The notes under the pieces were generated by a model. That model saw nothing but the letters and a program-made list of their open reading frames with translations, was not told where the DNA came from and ran no database searches. The position numbers were made by a program, and so were the translations under genes. Positions 34,897 to 44,036 of a stretch of 64,000 nucleotides of DNA are shown one piece after another; the stretch's first letter is position 1, and every line of letters starts with the position of its first letter. Location: NCBI GenBank assembly GCA_018262775.1, contig JADFDU010000056.1, forward strand, positions 1 to 64,000, written 5' to 3'. This DNA comes from Rhodocyclaceae bacterium (GTDB lineage Bacteria; Pseudomonadota; Gammaproteobacteria; Burkholderiales; Rhodocyclaceae).

Positions 34897-36074
34897 AAAA
34901 GTATGGATTTGCGGCCCTGTTCGCCGCCATGGTGGTTGCGGGCGTTGCCGCTGCCTGGGCGCTGCCGATGATGCGCGCCGAACCGGCACGCTTGGCCATA
35001 TTGCCGCCGGTACCCGTGCCGGCGGGCAATCCGATGGGCGATGACAAGATTGCGCTGGGACGCTTGCTCTTCTTCGATGCGCGGCTGTCGGGCGACGGCT
35101 CCACCTCCTGCGCATCCTGCCACGTGCCGGAACTTGGCTGGAGCCACAGCGATGCGCTGGCACGCGGCTATCCCGGCCACCGGCTGTGGCGCAACAATCC
35201 GACGGTGCTCAATGCCGCGCACTACAAGCGCCTCATGTGGGATGGAACGCTCGACAGCCTCGAGGTTCAGGCGCGCTCGGCGATGCAGGCGCCCGTAGAG
35301 GGCAACGGCAAGCCTTTTATGGTGGAAATGCGCCTGCGCCTGATGCCCGACTATGTCGCGCGCTTCCGCCAGGTCTTCGGTAGCGAGTGGCCGCAGCTGG
35401 ATGATGCCTGGCGCGCGATTGCCGCCTTCGAGCGCACGCTGGTCACGGATCCGCGCCAGGTGCCTTTCGATCGCCATCTGGCTGGCGACAATAGCGCGCT
35501 GTCCGATGCCGCGCGACGTGGCCTGGCGCTGTTCGAGGGCAAAGCCGGCTGTATCCGGTGCCATTACGGCGCGCTGGCGACGGATGAGGGTTTTCATGCA
35601 CTTGGCGTGCCACGGCAACCGCTGTTCGATGCAAATCCGCTGGTGCAGATCGCCGTCCGCTGGCAGAACCGGCAACGCGACGTGCCGAGCGCCGTATACC
35701 GCGATCAGGACGAAGATCTCGGCCGCTACTATCAGACGCGCGATAAGGCGGATATCGGCAAGTTCCGCACGCCCAGTCTGCGCGAATTAAAGTACACCGC
35801 ACCCTACATGCACAACGGCATTTTTGCCACGCTACGCGAAGTGGTGGATTTCTTCGATGCCGGCGGCGGCGAGGCACCCAACAAGTCGCCGTTGCTCAAG
35901 CCGCTCGGCCTGTCCGACGATGAGAAGAACGATCTGGTGGCATTCCTCGCTGCCCTCAGCATGGAGCAGCCCTTGATCGTTGCGGTGCCAGCGCTGCCGT
36001 CGATGGCGCCGCTCGGCGGTGTGGCAGACTGTGCAGCGGACTACGGCGACGGAATCATGAAGGGAAAGCAATGA
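34893..36074 (+). CDS. Di-haem cytochrome c peroxidase/MauG family protein (second)
   Basis: A 393-residue protein with an N-terminal hydrophobic segment (probably signal or anchor) and two haem sites, CASCH (73-77) and CIRCH (220-224). It ends with FRTPSLRELKYTAPYMHNGIFATLREVVDFF, a di-haem peroxidase signature. It is a diverged paralogue of the preceding protein, sharing the order of motifs but with an N-terminal extension. ATGA overlaps on both sides fix its place in a four-gene translationally coupled unit ending in the Nod-like gene. A peroxidase or MauG-type oxidase function is inferred. Confidence 0.85.
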   Translation: MKKYGFAALFAAMVVAGVAAAWALPMMRAEPARLAILPPVPVPAGNPMGDDKIALGRLLFFDARLSGDGSTSCASCHVPELGWSHSDALARGYPGHRLWRNNPTVLNAAHYKRLMWDGTLDSLEVQARSAMQAPVEGNGKPFMVEMRLRLMPDYVARFRQVFGSEWPQLDDAWRAIAAFERTLVTDPRQVPFDRHLAGDNSALSDAARRGLALFEGKAGCIRCHYGALATDEGFHALGVPRQPLFDANPLVQIAVRWQNRQRDVPSAVYRDQDEDLGRYYQTRDKADIGKFRTPSLRELKYTAPYMHNGIFATLREVVDFFDAGGGEAPNKSPLLKPLGLSDDEKNDLVAFLAALSMEQPLIVAVPALPSMAPLGGVADCAADYGDGIMKGKQ

Positions 36075-38386
36075 TCGACAGCGCCTTCGTCAACCTCTGG
36101 AACCGTCTTGTGATGGACCGCCGCAACTGGTGGCTGCCGCTGCTGGTGGTGCTGGCGATTGGTTTGGGCAGCATGCTATTCGTCGGCACGCGCACCTACC
36201 AGGACGCCCCGCCGATCCCGGAGTTCGTTGCCGAATCCGGCGAGACGGTGGTCTCGGCGGCCGCCATCACGCGCGGCCAGATCGTATTCCTCAAATACGG
36301 CCTGATGAACTACGGCTCCATGTTCGGCGACGGCGCCGGCCGCGGGCCGGACTTCACCGCCGATGCCCTGCATGCCATGGCGCTCGCGATGCGCGATTTC
36401 CATGCTTCGCGCGAAGGCGTCGATGCAGCCGGCGCGCAGGCCCGCGCCCAGGCCGAGATCCGCCACAACCGCTACGATCCTGCCAGCAACCGCACGACGT
36501 TGGGCGAGGCCCAGGCCTACGCCGCGCGCGAACTGGGGCGCCGCACTGCCGCCATGTTCCGCGGTGAGGGCACCGAAGCCTTCCATCCGGTCGGCTACAT
36601 CACCGATGCGGCGGAACTGCGCGATCTGGCCGCCTTCTTCTTCTGGGGCGGCTGGGTGTGCGGCGCAGCGCGCCCCGGTCAGGACTACAGCTACACGCAC
36701 AACTGGCCCTACGACGAACTGGCCGGCAACCGTCCCAGCGCGCCGGTCATGCTGTGGAGCGTGGCCGCCGCCCTCGGCCTGATCGCTGTGCTCGGCGTGG
36801 TGCTGTTCCTCTACGGCCGCTATAGCAGTCTGGCCAGCTGGCGCCAGGCCGGCGACGCGGCGCGCCTGGCCACCCTGACACGCATCGAGACCTTCGGTCC
36901 GACACCGCTGCAGCGCGCCACCTACAAGTTCTTCGCCGCCGCGGCCCTGCTCTTCGTGCTGCAGATCATCGCCGGCGTGCTCACCATCCACGACTTCCTG
37001 CGCTTGACCCACTTCATGGGCATCGACCTGGCCGAGGCGCTGCCCATCACCATCGTGCGCGCCTGGCACCTGCAACTGGCCCTGATGTGGATCTCCGCCT
37101 GCTGGGTCGGCGCTTCGGTGTTCGTCCTGTCCGCCGCCCAGCGCGAAACGCCGCAGGGCTTGTTCGGCGAACTGAACCTGCTGTTCGGACTGTTCGTCGT
37201 CTGGGTGGCAGGCAGCCTCGTCGGCATTGCGCTCGGCAGCAAGGGGCTGCTGGGTGAGCACTGGAATCTGCTCGGCAATCAGGGCTGGGAGTTCGTCGAG
37301 ATGGGCAAGCTGTGGCAGGGCGTGCTGTTTCTCGTCTTCGCCCTGTGGCTGCGCATCGTCGCGCGCCTGGTGCGCACGGTCTGGCACGAGGGCGATGCGT
37401 GGACCCTGCCGAAGTGGCTGCTGTACGCCGTCGCCTGCGTCCTGCTGCTTTTTATTTCCGGCTTTGTCGCCCGGCCGGAAACCAATTTCGTTATCGCCGA
37501 CTTCTGGCGCTGGGCGGTGATCCACATGTGGGTGGAAGCCTTCTTCGAGGTGTTCACCACAGCGCTACTGGCCTACTTCATGTTCCTCATGGGCTTCGTC
37601 AGCCACGCTGCTGCTTCGCGCATCGTCTATCTGGCCACGCTGCTGTTCCTCGGCTCCGGCCTGCTCGGCATCTCGCATAATTTCTACTGGAACGCCAAGC
37701 CCGAGGCAACCCTGGCCATCGGCAGCATCTTTTCGACCCTGCAAGTGGTACCACTGATCCTGCTCACCCTGGAAGCCTGGCAATTCCGCAATACGCCACA
37801 GCGGGCCCTGGAGGGTGCCGGCGGACGCGCCGCCTTCGGCCAGGCCGAAGCCTTCCTGTTCCTGATCGGCGTGAACTTCTGGAACTTCTTCGGCGCCGGG
37901 GTGTTCGGCTTCATCATCAATCTGCCGATCGTCAATTACTACGAGCACGGCACCTATCTGACGGTCAACCACGGCCATGCGGCACTCATGGGCGTCTATG
38001 GCAATCTGGCCATCGCCGCCGTGCTCTTCTGCAGCCGCTACCTGATCGCGGCGCAGGCCTGGGACGCGCGCCTGCTGCGCCGCATCTTCTGGGCGCTCAA
38101 CCTCGGCCTGATGCTGATGGTGGCGATCGACCTGTTCCCGGTCGGCATCGCCCAACTTAACGAAGTGCTCGCCCACGGCCTGTGGCAGGCCCGCTCGCAA
38201 TCATTCGTGCAGGGAGACCTCTTTCAGACCCTTACCTGGGCACGCATCATCGGCGGCGCACTCTTCGTCATGGGCGGCGTCCTGCCCCTGGCGTGGTTCA
38301 TGGCCACGCGCGCCTTGGCCCTCAAGCACGCTGGATCCGGCGTGCCTGCAGTCCTTGCCGGCGAGCCGGTCCAGGCACCGGAGTAG
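36071..38386 (+). CDS. nod: Putative nitric oxide dismutase (qNor-family protein with altered FeB and quinol sites)
   Basis: A 771-residue protein with about 13-14 membrane segments and an N-terminal periplasmic domain lacking a haem motif, like quinol-type NO reductase (qNor). Kept residues are haem ligands His333 (RAWHLQL) and His634/His636 (TVNHGHAAL), and HMWVEAFFEVF (His485, Glu489, Glu493). Changed residues: the second His of the GHHYYW pair is Asn537 (ISHNFYW), the GlnVVPL/GluVVPL position is Gln558 (FSTLQVVPL), and the quinol-site Glu is Arg311 (LTIHDFLR). qNor reduces NO with quinol electrons, whereas putative NO dismutases disproportionate NO to N2 and O2 and carry such changes. The change set is seen in sequence; the function is inferred. 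A qNor that lost function is the alternative. Confidence 0.75.
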   Translation: MIDSAFVNLWNRLVMDRRNWWLPLLVVLAIGLGSMLFVGTRTYQDAPPIPEFVAESGETVVSAAAITRGQIVFLKYGLMNYGSMFGDGAGRGPDFTADALHAMALAMRDFHASREGVDAAGAQARAQAEIRHNRYDPASNRTTLGEAQAYAARELGRRTAAMFRGEGTEAFHPVGYITDAAELRDLAAFFFWGGWVCGAARPGQDYSYTHNWPYDELAGNRPSAPVMLWSVAAALGLIAVLGVVLFLYGRYSSLASWRQAGDAARLATLTRIETFGPTPLQRATYKFFAAAALLFVLQIIAGVLTIHDFLRLTHFMGIDLAEALPITIVRAWHLQLALMWISACWVGASVFVLSAAQRETPQGLFGELNLLFGLFVVWVAGSLVGIALGSKGLLGEHWNLLGNQGWEFVEMGKLWQGVLFLVFALWLRIVARLVRTVWHEGDAWTLPKWLLYAVACVLLLFISGFVARPETNFVIADFWRWAVIHMWVEAFFEVFTTALLAYFMFLMGFVSHAAASRIVYLATLLFLGSGLLGISHNFYWNAKPEATLAIGSIFSTLQVVPLILLTLEAWQFRNTPQRALEGAGGRAAFGQAEAFLFLIGVNFWNFFGAGVFGFIINLPIVNYYEHGTYLTVNHGHAALMGVYGNLAIAAVLFCSRYLIAAQAWDARLLRRIFWALNLGLMLMVAIDLFPVGIAQLNEVLAHGLWQARSQSFVQGDLFQTLTWARIIGGALFVMGGVLPLAWFMATRALALKHAGSGVPAVLAGEPVQAPE

Positions 38387-38434
38387 GCGCGGCACCGCAC
38401 GCGCGACGATGCCGAGATAGGTACAATCCCCGGT

Positions 38435-39052
38435 ATGTCTGGCAATCTGTTCATCGTCGCCGCCCCCTCCGGCGCCGGCAAGACGACACTGGTGAAAATG
38501 CTGACCGAGCGCGACAGCGGCATCCGGCTGTCCGTGTCGTACACCACCCGCGCGCCACGGCCGGGCGAGATGAATGGCCGCGAGTACCATTTCGTCGATG
38601 TGCCGGCCTTCCTCACCATGCGTGAGCGGGGTGAGTTCATCGAGAGCGCCGAGGTGCATGGCAATCATTACGGCACCTCGCGCGTGTGGATCGAGAAAGA
38701 GATGGCCGCTGGCAGGGACATCCTGCTGGAGATCGACTGGCAGGGCGCGCAGCAGGTGCGCGCGCTGTTTCCGGGCTGCATCGGCATTTTCGTCCTGCCG
38801 CCGTCCGTCGAGGCGCTGGAGCGGCGCCTGGCGGGGCGCGGCCAGGACAGCGCCGACATCATCGCCCGTCGCGTGGCTGCCGCGCTGAGCGAGATGCAGC
38901 ATCTCGGTGAGTTCGAATATGTTATTATTAACAACGAATTGCCGGAGGCAATCGCAGACCTCCAGAGCGTCGTGCGCGCGGTACGGTTGCGCTGCGACGC
39001 GCAACGGACCCGCCACCGCGCGCTTTTCTCGTTCATCGAACAGGACACCTAG
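38435..39052 (+). CDS. gmk: Guanylate kinase
   Basis: A 205-residue enzyme phosphorylating GMP to GDP. It carries the P-loop [14 protein letters not shown] (residues about 8-21), the GMP-binding [20 protein letters not shown], and [11 protein letters not shown]. Length and motifs are typical. Its 48-bp upstream spacer contains GGTACAAT, a plausible -10 element, so gmk may have its own promoter despite sitting behind the Nod-like gene. It starts the conserved gmk-rpoZ-spoT set. Confidence 0.96.
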   Translation: MSGNLFIVAAPSGAGKTTLVKMLTERDSGIRLSVSYTTRAPRPGEMNGREYHFVDVPAFLTMRERGEFIESAEVHGNHYGTSRVWIEKEMAAGRDILLEIDWQGAQQVRALFPGCIGIFVLPPSVEALERRLAGRGQDSADIIARRVAAALSEMQHLGEFEYVIINNELPEAIADLQSVVRAVRLRCDAQRTRHRALFSFIEQDT

Positions 39053-39060
39053 GAAAAACC

Positions 39061-39267
39061 ATGGCCCGCATTACCATCGAAGACTGCCTCAAAAGAATCC
39101 CCAACCGCTTCCAGCTCACCTTGGTCGCCACCTACCGCGCCCGCCAGATCACCATCGGCGCTACGCCCATGCTCGAGGGCGAGAAGGACAAGCCGACCGT
39201 CATCGCACTGCGCGAAATCGCCGAGGGCAAGGTCGGACTGGAAGTGCTCAACCGCGGGCAGGCCTGA
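39061..39267 (+). CDS. rpoZ: RNA polymerase omega subunit
   Basis: A 68-residue protein starting [30 protein letters not shown], the omega N-terminus. Omega helps assemble RNA polymerase and contributes to ppGpp binding. It lies 8 bp after gmk with AGGAAAAACC before ATG, and just upstream of the ppGpp synthase/hydrolase gene, the usual order. Confidence 0.95.
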   Translation: MARITIEDCLKRIPNRFQLTLVATYRARQITIGATPMLEGEKDKPTVIALREIAEGKVGLEVLNRGQA

Positions 39268-39298
39268 ACCGTCCCGCGGGAGAGGATGGTGACCGGAC

Positions 39299-41470
39299 AT
39301 GCAAGTCTCCGCGCCATCCTGCGGCCCGCAAACCGCTGAAGCCTACGAAACCGAACGGCGCCTGCAGCTGGAAAAGCTGAGGGAACTGCTCGGCACCTAC
39401 CTCAAGCCCGAGGACATCGAACGCGTCGCTGCCGCCTTTCTTTTCTCGGCGGAGGCGCACCAGGGCCAGTTTCGCATCAGCGGCGATCCCTATTTCTCCC
39501 ACCCGCTTGCCGTCGCCGGCATCCTCACCGGCTGGAATCTCGACGCCCCGGCGCTCATGGCAGCGTTGCTGCACGACGTCACCGAAGACACCGAGATCAC
39601 CAACAAGGAGCTCGGCGAGAAGTTCGGCAAGGTCACGGCCGAGCTGGTCGACGGCGTTTCCAAGCTGGACAAGATCGAGTTCCAGTCCATCGAGGACGCC
39701 CAGGCCGAGAACTTCCGCAAGATGCTGCTGGCGATGGCGCGTGACGTGCGCGTCATCCTCATCAAGCTGGCCGACCGGCTGCACAACATGCGCACGCTGG
39801 ACACCCTGCGGCCGGACAAGCGCCGCCGCATTGCCCGCGAGACGCTGGAGATCTACGCGCCGATCGCTAACCGGCTGGGCCTCAACAACCTCTACCGCGA
39901 GTTGCAAGAGCTGGCTTTTCGCCACACCTGGCCGCTGCGCTATGGCGTGCTGGCCAAGGCCGTCAAGGCGGCGCGCGGCAATCGGCGCGAAGTCGTGGGC
40001 AAGATCCAGCAGGCGATCAAGGAGCGCATGGCCGAGGCGAAAATCGAGGCCGAGGTCATGGGCCGCGAGAAGCACCTGTTCGGCATCTACCGCAAGATGC
40101 GCGGCAAGTCGCTCTCCTTTTCCCAGGTGCTCGACATTTACGGCTTCCGCGTCATCGTCAAGGACGTGCCGACCTGCTATCTGGTGCTGGGCACCCTGCA
40201 CGGCCTGTTCAAACCGGTGCCGGGCAAGTTCAAGGACTATATCGCCATCCCCAAGGGCAACGGCTACCAGTCGCTGCACACCACGCTCATTGGCCCCTAC
40301 GGCACGCCGGTGGAAGTGCAGATCCGCACCACCGAGATGCACCACGTTGCCGAAGCGGGTGTCGCCTCGCACTGGCTCTACAAGGACGACAAGAGCCTCT
40401 CCGAACTGCAGCAGCGCACGCACATGTGGCTGCAGTCGCTGCTCGAGCTACAGTCGACCTCGGGCGACTCGGCGGAATTCCTCGAACACCTCAAGATCGA
40501 CCTCTTCCCCGGCGAGGTCTATGTATTCACGCCGATGGGCAAGATCCTGCCGCTGCCGCGCGGCTCGACGGCGGTGGATTTCGCCTATGCTGTACACACC
40601 GACATCGGCAATCGCTGCGTCGCCTGTCGCATCAACCACGAGCTGATGCCGCTGCGCACCGAGCTGAGGAACGGCGACCAGATCGATGTCATCACCGCCT
40701 CGCACGCCAACCCGAATCCGGCCTGGCTGTCCTACGTCAAGACCGGCAAGGCGCGCTCGCAGATCCGGCATTTCCTCAAGACCGTGCAGCAGGCCGAGTC
40801 GGCGCGTCTCGGCGAGCGCCTGCTGGCCAAGGCGCTTGCCGACTTGAGCGTCGGGTTGGACACGATCAAGGAGCCGACCTGGGAAAAGGTGCTGCGCGAG
40901 TCAGGCGCGAAGGCGAAGGAGGAGGTGTTGACCGACATCGGCCTGGGCAAGCGCATGGCGCCGGTAGTGGCGCGCCGCCTGCTGCTGCACGGCGAAGCGC
41001 AGCAGGACGAAGTGCGCGCGGCCGGGCCGGTGCCGATCCGCGGCACCGAGGGCATGGCGGTGCAGCTGGCAAGGTGCTGCCAGCCCATTCCCGGTGATCC
41101 GATCATCGGCTCGATCAAGAAAGGCCAGGGGCTCGTCGTGCACGTCTTCGACTGCCCCGGCATCCTCAAGTCGCGCGTGCAGGATGCGGACAAGTGGCTG
41201 GATGTCGAATGGGCGCCGGAGAGCGGTCACCTTTTCGACACGCGCATCCGCGTCGTTACGCAGAACACGCCCGGTGTGCTGGCCAAGGTCGCCGGCGGCA
41301 TCGCCGAGGCCGGCTCGAACATCCTCAACGTGAACATGGATGAGGAGCGCGACGCCTGCACCGCACTCGACTTCATCCTGCAGGTGAGCGACCGCGTGCA
41401 CCTCGCGCGCATCATGCGCACCTTGCGGCTCATCCCCGAGGTGGTGCGCATCTCCCGCGTGCGGGAGTAG
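39299..41470 (+). CDS. spoT: Bifunctional (p)ppGpp synthetase/hydrolase
   Basis: A 723-residue Rel/SpoT homologue. The hydrolase domain is intact: FSHPLAVAGIL and ALLHDVTEDTEIT hold the HD motif. The synthetase domain has YGFRVIVKDVPTCYLVLGTLHG and FKDYIAIPKGNGYQSLHTT, then EVQIRTTEMHH. A TGS domain (VYVFTPMGKILPLPRGSTAVDFAY) and a C-terminal ACT domain follow. It sets ppGpp levels in response to starvation. It is directly downstream of rpoZ and ends just before a DUF3460 gene. Confidence 0.95.
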   Translation: MQVSAPSCGPQTAEAYETERRLQLEKLRELLGTYLKPEDIERVAAAFLFSAEAHQGQFRISGDPYFSHPLAVAGILTGWNLDAPALMAALLHDVTEDTEITNKELGEKFGKVTAELVDGVSKLDKIEFQSIEDAQAENFRKMLLAMARDVRVILIKLADRLHNMRTLDTLRPDKRRRIARETLEIYAPIANRLGLNNLYRELQELAFRHTWPLRYGVLAKAVKAARGNRREVVGKIQQAIKERMAEAKIEAEVMGREKHLFGIYRKMRGKSLSFSQVLDIYGFRVIVKDVPTCYLVLGTLHGLFKPVPGKFKDYIAIPKGNGYQSLHTTLIGPYGTPVEVQIRTTEMHHVAEAGVASHWLYKDDKSLSELQQRTHMWLQSLLELQSTSGDSAEFLEHLKIDLFPGEVYVFTPMGKILPLPRGSTAVDFAYAVHTDIGNRCVACRINHELMPLRTELRNGDQIDVITASHANPNPAWLSYVKTGKARSQIRHFLKTVQQAESARLGERLLAKALADLSVGLDTIKEPTWEKVLRESGAKAKEEVLTDIGLGKRMAPVVARRLLLHGEAQQDEVRAAGPVPIRGTEGMAVQLARCCQPIPGDPIIGSIKKGQGLVVHVFDCPGILKSRVQDADKWLDVEWAPESGHLFDTRIRVVTQNTPGVLAKVAGGIAEAGSNILNVNMDEERDACTALDFILQVSDRVHLARIMRTLRLIPEVVRISRVRE

Positions 41471-41514
41471 AATCCGTCCTTCAGAGACACCCACAGGCAA
41501 CTACAGGCATCCAC

Positions 41515-41697
41515 ATGGCCCAGTACGAATCCGAGCACACGCAGTTCATGCGCCAATGGCTGGCGCAGCACCCCGAGGAAATCGCCGAGCAGAAGAGCGG
41601 CCGCGCGCTGTGGTGGGACAAGGCGCCGCAGACCCCTGACGAGCAGCGCCGCTTCAAGGAGTCGAAAGTGCCGCAGAAGGCCTACGTCTATCGATGA
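41515..41697 (+). CDS. Small DUF3460 protein
   Basis: A 60-residue protein, MAQYESEHTQFMRQWLAQHP..., found in betaproteobacteria as DUF3460. It is highly charged with no signal or membrane segment. Function is unknown. It lies 44 bp after spoT on the same strand and is followed by a hairpin. Confidence 0.85.
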   Translation: MAQYESEHTQFMRQWLAQHPEEIAEQKSGRALWWDKAPQTPDEQRRFKESKVPQKAYVYR

Positions 41698-41700
41698 ACA

Positions 41701-41733
41701 AAAGTCGGCCGCCGTACCACGGCGACTGACTTT
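41701..41733 (+). terminator. Hairpin after the spoT-DUF3460 unit
   Basis: AAAGTC...CGCCGT-ACC-ACGGCG...GACTTT can form an interrupted stem directly after the DUF3460 stop. Outer and inner 6-bp arms are separated by a 3-nt mismatch. There is no long T-run, so termination strength is uncertain. The right arm is also a copy of the recurrent GACTGACTTT motif. Confidence 0.45.
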
Positions 41734-41749
41734 CGCCCGCCGCAATCGC

Positions 41750-43177
41750 TTGCTCGCCCCCTCCATCGTTTTCGTCGATCTCGAGACCACCGGCGCCAAT
41801 CCGGCGTTCGACCGTGTCATCGAGGTCGGCATCGTCAAGGTGAGCGACGGGCAGATCGAGTACGAGTGGTCCACGCTGGTCGACCCGGGCGAATCCATCC
41901 CGTCGCTCATCCAGGGCTTTACCGGCATCAGCAACGAGATGGTGCGCGGCGCGCCGCGCTTCGCCGATCTCGCCGATGAGGTGTTCGCGCGCCTCGAGGG
42001 CAGCCTCTTCGTCGCCCACAATGTGCGCTTCGACTACGGCTTCCTCAAAAACGAATTCAAGCGCCTGGGCAGGGAGTTCCAGCCGCGCGTGCTGTGCACC
42101 GTCAAGCTGTCGCGCGCCCTCTATCCCGAGCACCACCGCCACGGCCTCGATGCCGTCATCGCCCGCCACGGCCTGTCCTGCGCCGCGCGCCACCGCGCAC
42201 TGGGCGACGCGCGCGTGCTGTGGGATTTCGTCCAGCTGGCTTATGCCGAAAAGTCGCCCGAAGCGATCCAGGCCGCCCTGAAGAAAGCCATGAAGACGCC
42301 CAGCCTGCCCTCCGGGCTGGAGCGCAGCGCGCTCGACATGGTGCCGGAGGCGCCGGGCGTGTACCTCTTCTATGGCGACAGCCCGCGCGTGTCCGGCAAT
42401 GCCGACGAGTTGCCGTTGTACATCGGCAAGGGCGTCAGCATGCGCGCTCGCGTGCAAGCGCATTTCACCGCCGATCACGGTAGCGGCCGCGCTCTGCGCC
42501 TCGCGCAGGAGGTGAAGCGCGTCGACTGGATCGAGACGGCGGGGGAACTCGGCGCCCTGCTGCTGGAAGCGCGCCTCATCAAGGAAAAATCGCCCATCCA
42601 CAACCGCCGCCTGCGCCGCAACGACGACCTGTGCGCCCTGCGCCTGAAGGAGGATGGCGACGTTGCTCTCGAGGTGGTACCGCTGGCGGGCATTCCGGCG
42701 GAGGAACTCGGCGAACTTTACGGCCAGTTCAAATCGAAGCGCGAGGCGAACAACACATTACGCGAACTCGCCGCCGAGCACGGCCTGTGCCTCAAGCGTC
42801 TCGGTCTGGAGCAGGGCAAGGGCCCCTGCTTCAATCACCAGATCAAGCGCTGCAAGGGCGTCTGCGTGGGCAAGGAAAGCCCGCAGCGGCACGACCTGCG
42901 CCTGAAGACGGCGCTGGCCGTGCTCAAGCTGCGCACCTGGCCGTTCGCGGGACGCATCGCCCTGCGCGAGCACCATGCGCAGAGCGAACGCTGCGAATGG
43001 CACCTGTTCGAATCCTGGTGCTACCTCGGCACGGCGAAGAGCGAGGCCGAATTGCACGAGGCGGCACACGCGCGCTGCGAGCCGCACTTCGATCTCGACA
43101 CCTACCGCATCCTGCGGCGCGAACTGGAGAAGCGCGCCGGTTCGCTGGACATCCTGAAATTGAACCGCCATGACTAA
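41750..43177 (+). CDS. Exonuclease (DnaQ-like) fused to GIY-YIG nuclease (Cho/UvrC-like)
   Basis: A 475-residue protein. Residues about 5-180 form a DEDDh 3'-5' exonuclease ([43 protein letters not shown]). Residues about 200-300 hold a GIY-YIG nuclease region resembling UvrC/Cho ([27 protein letters not shown]). Such fusions are annotated as exonuclease/GIY-YIG proteins with a probable DNA repair role. The likely start is TTG 41750, as no ATG fits. It overlaps the next gene by 8 bp. Confidence 0.85.
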   Translation: MLAPSIVFVDLETTGANPAFDRVIEVGIVKVSDGQIEYEWSTLVDPGESIPSLIQGFTGISNEMVRGAPRFADLADEVFARLEGSLFVAHNVRFDYGFLKNEFKRLGREFQPRVLCTVKLSRALYPEHHRHGLDAVIARHGLSCAARHRALGDARVLWDFVQLAYAEKSPEAIQAALKKAMKTPSLPSGLERSALDMVPEAPGVYLFYGDSPRVSGNADELPLYIGKGVSMRARVQAHFTADHGSGRALRLAQEVKRVDWIETAGELGALLLEARLIKEKSPIHNRRLRRNDDLCALRLKEDGDVALEVVPLAGIPAEELGELYGQFKSKREANNTLRELAAEHGLCLKRLGLEQGKGPCFNHQIKRCKGVCVGKESPQRHDLRLKTALAVLKLRTWPFAGRIALREHHAQSERCEWHLFESWCYLGTAKSEAELHEAAHARCEPHFDLDTYRILRRELEKRAGSLDILKLNRHD

Positions 43178-43910
43178 CGACGGAAGGATCCGCATCTCCA
43201 AGTTGATGTCCGAGCAGGGGCTGTGTTCCCGCCGTGAGGCCGATGCCTACATCGAGCGCGGCTGGGTCTTTGTCGATGGCGAGCGCGTCACCGAACTGGG
43301 CAGCCGTGGGCTGCCGACGCAGAAGATCACGCTCAGCCGCGAGGCGCAATCGAGTCAGTTGTCGCGCGTCACCATCCTCCTCAACAAGCCGATTGGTTTC
43401 GTCTCCGGTCAGGCCGAGCAGGGCTACAAACCCGCGGTCACCCTGATTACCGCCGCCGCACGCCACAGCGGCGACAAGTCGACGCAGCGCTTCAATCCGG
43501 CGCACCTGAAAGGCCTCGCCCCGGCCGGGCGTCTCGACATCGACTCCACCGGCCTGCTGGTGCTGACCCAGGACGGGCGCATTGCCAAGCTGCTCATCGG
43601 CGAGGATTCGCGCATCGAGAAAGAATACCTGGTGCGTGTCGAAGGCCACCTCGACGAGAAACAGATGGCCCTGCTCAACCATGGCCTTTCCCTCGACGAA
43701 CAGGCGCTCAAGCCGGCCAAGGTGAGCTGGCAGAACACGGACCAGCTGCGCTTCGTTCTGCGCGAAGGCAAGAAGCGGCAGATCCGCCGCATGTGCGAAC
43801 TGGTCGGGCTGAAGGTGACGGGCCTCAAGCGCATCCGCATCGGCAGCGTCAAGCTCGGCGACCTGCCCGGCGGCAAGTGGCGCTACCTGCGAGACGACGA
43901 GCGTTTCTGA
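43170..43910 (+). CDS. rluF: 23S rRNA pseudouridine synthase of the RluF/RsuA type
   Basis: A 246-residue protein with an N-terminal S4 RNA-binding domain ([30 protein letters not shown]). The catalytic core has [17 protein letters not shown], where the Asp is the nucleophile, and the C-terminal [12 protein letters not shown] block. It most resembles RluF, which modifies U2604 in 23S rRNA, but RsuA/RluB cannot be excluded. It overlaps the exonuclease gene by 8 bp. Confidence 0.85.
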   Translation: MTNDGRIRISKLMSEQGLCSRREADAYIERGWVFVDGERVTELGSRGLPTQKITLSREAQSSQLSRVTILLNKPIGFVSGQAEQGYKPAVTLITAAARHSGDKSTQRFNPAHLKGLAPAGRLDIDSTGLLVLTQDGRIAKLLIGEDSRIEKEYLVRVEGHLDEKQMALLNHGLSLDEQALKPAKVSWQNTDQLRFVLREGKKRQIRRMCELVGLKVTGLKRIRIGSVKLGDLPGGKWRYLRDDERF

Positions 43911-44036
43911 ATCCCGGTATCGACAGTCTGCGTAAGCTATTCTCAAAAAACGCGCTGATGTAGACCGCTACCGTCCGAAAGTCAGCCCCCACGACACGGC
44001 GAGACCACAGAGATTCCGCCCACACAGCCTCCAACC

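Noticed and set aside
36176-37525. 449-residue minus-strand ORF opposite the Nod-like gene
   Set aside because: Low-complexity Gln/Gly/Asp-rich translation typical of antisense frames of membrane-protein genes.
36071-38386. Calling the 771-residue protein a standard quinol NO reductase (norZ)
   Set aside because: Overall similarity is to qNor, but the FeB His-to-Asn, Glu-to-Gln and quinol-site Glu-to-Arg changes are not compatible with the usual mechanism.
41750-43177. Annotating this gene as uvrC or dnaQ
   Set aside because: It lacks the UvrC C-terminal endonuclease and helix-hairpin-helix domains, and the exonuclease domain is fused to GIY-YIG, unlike DnaQ.
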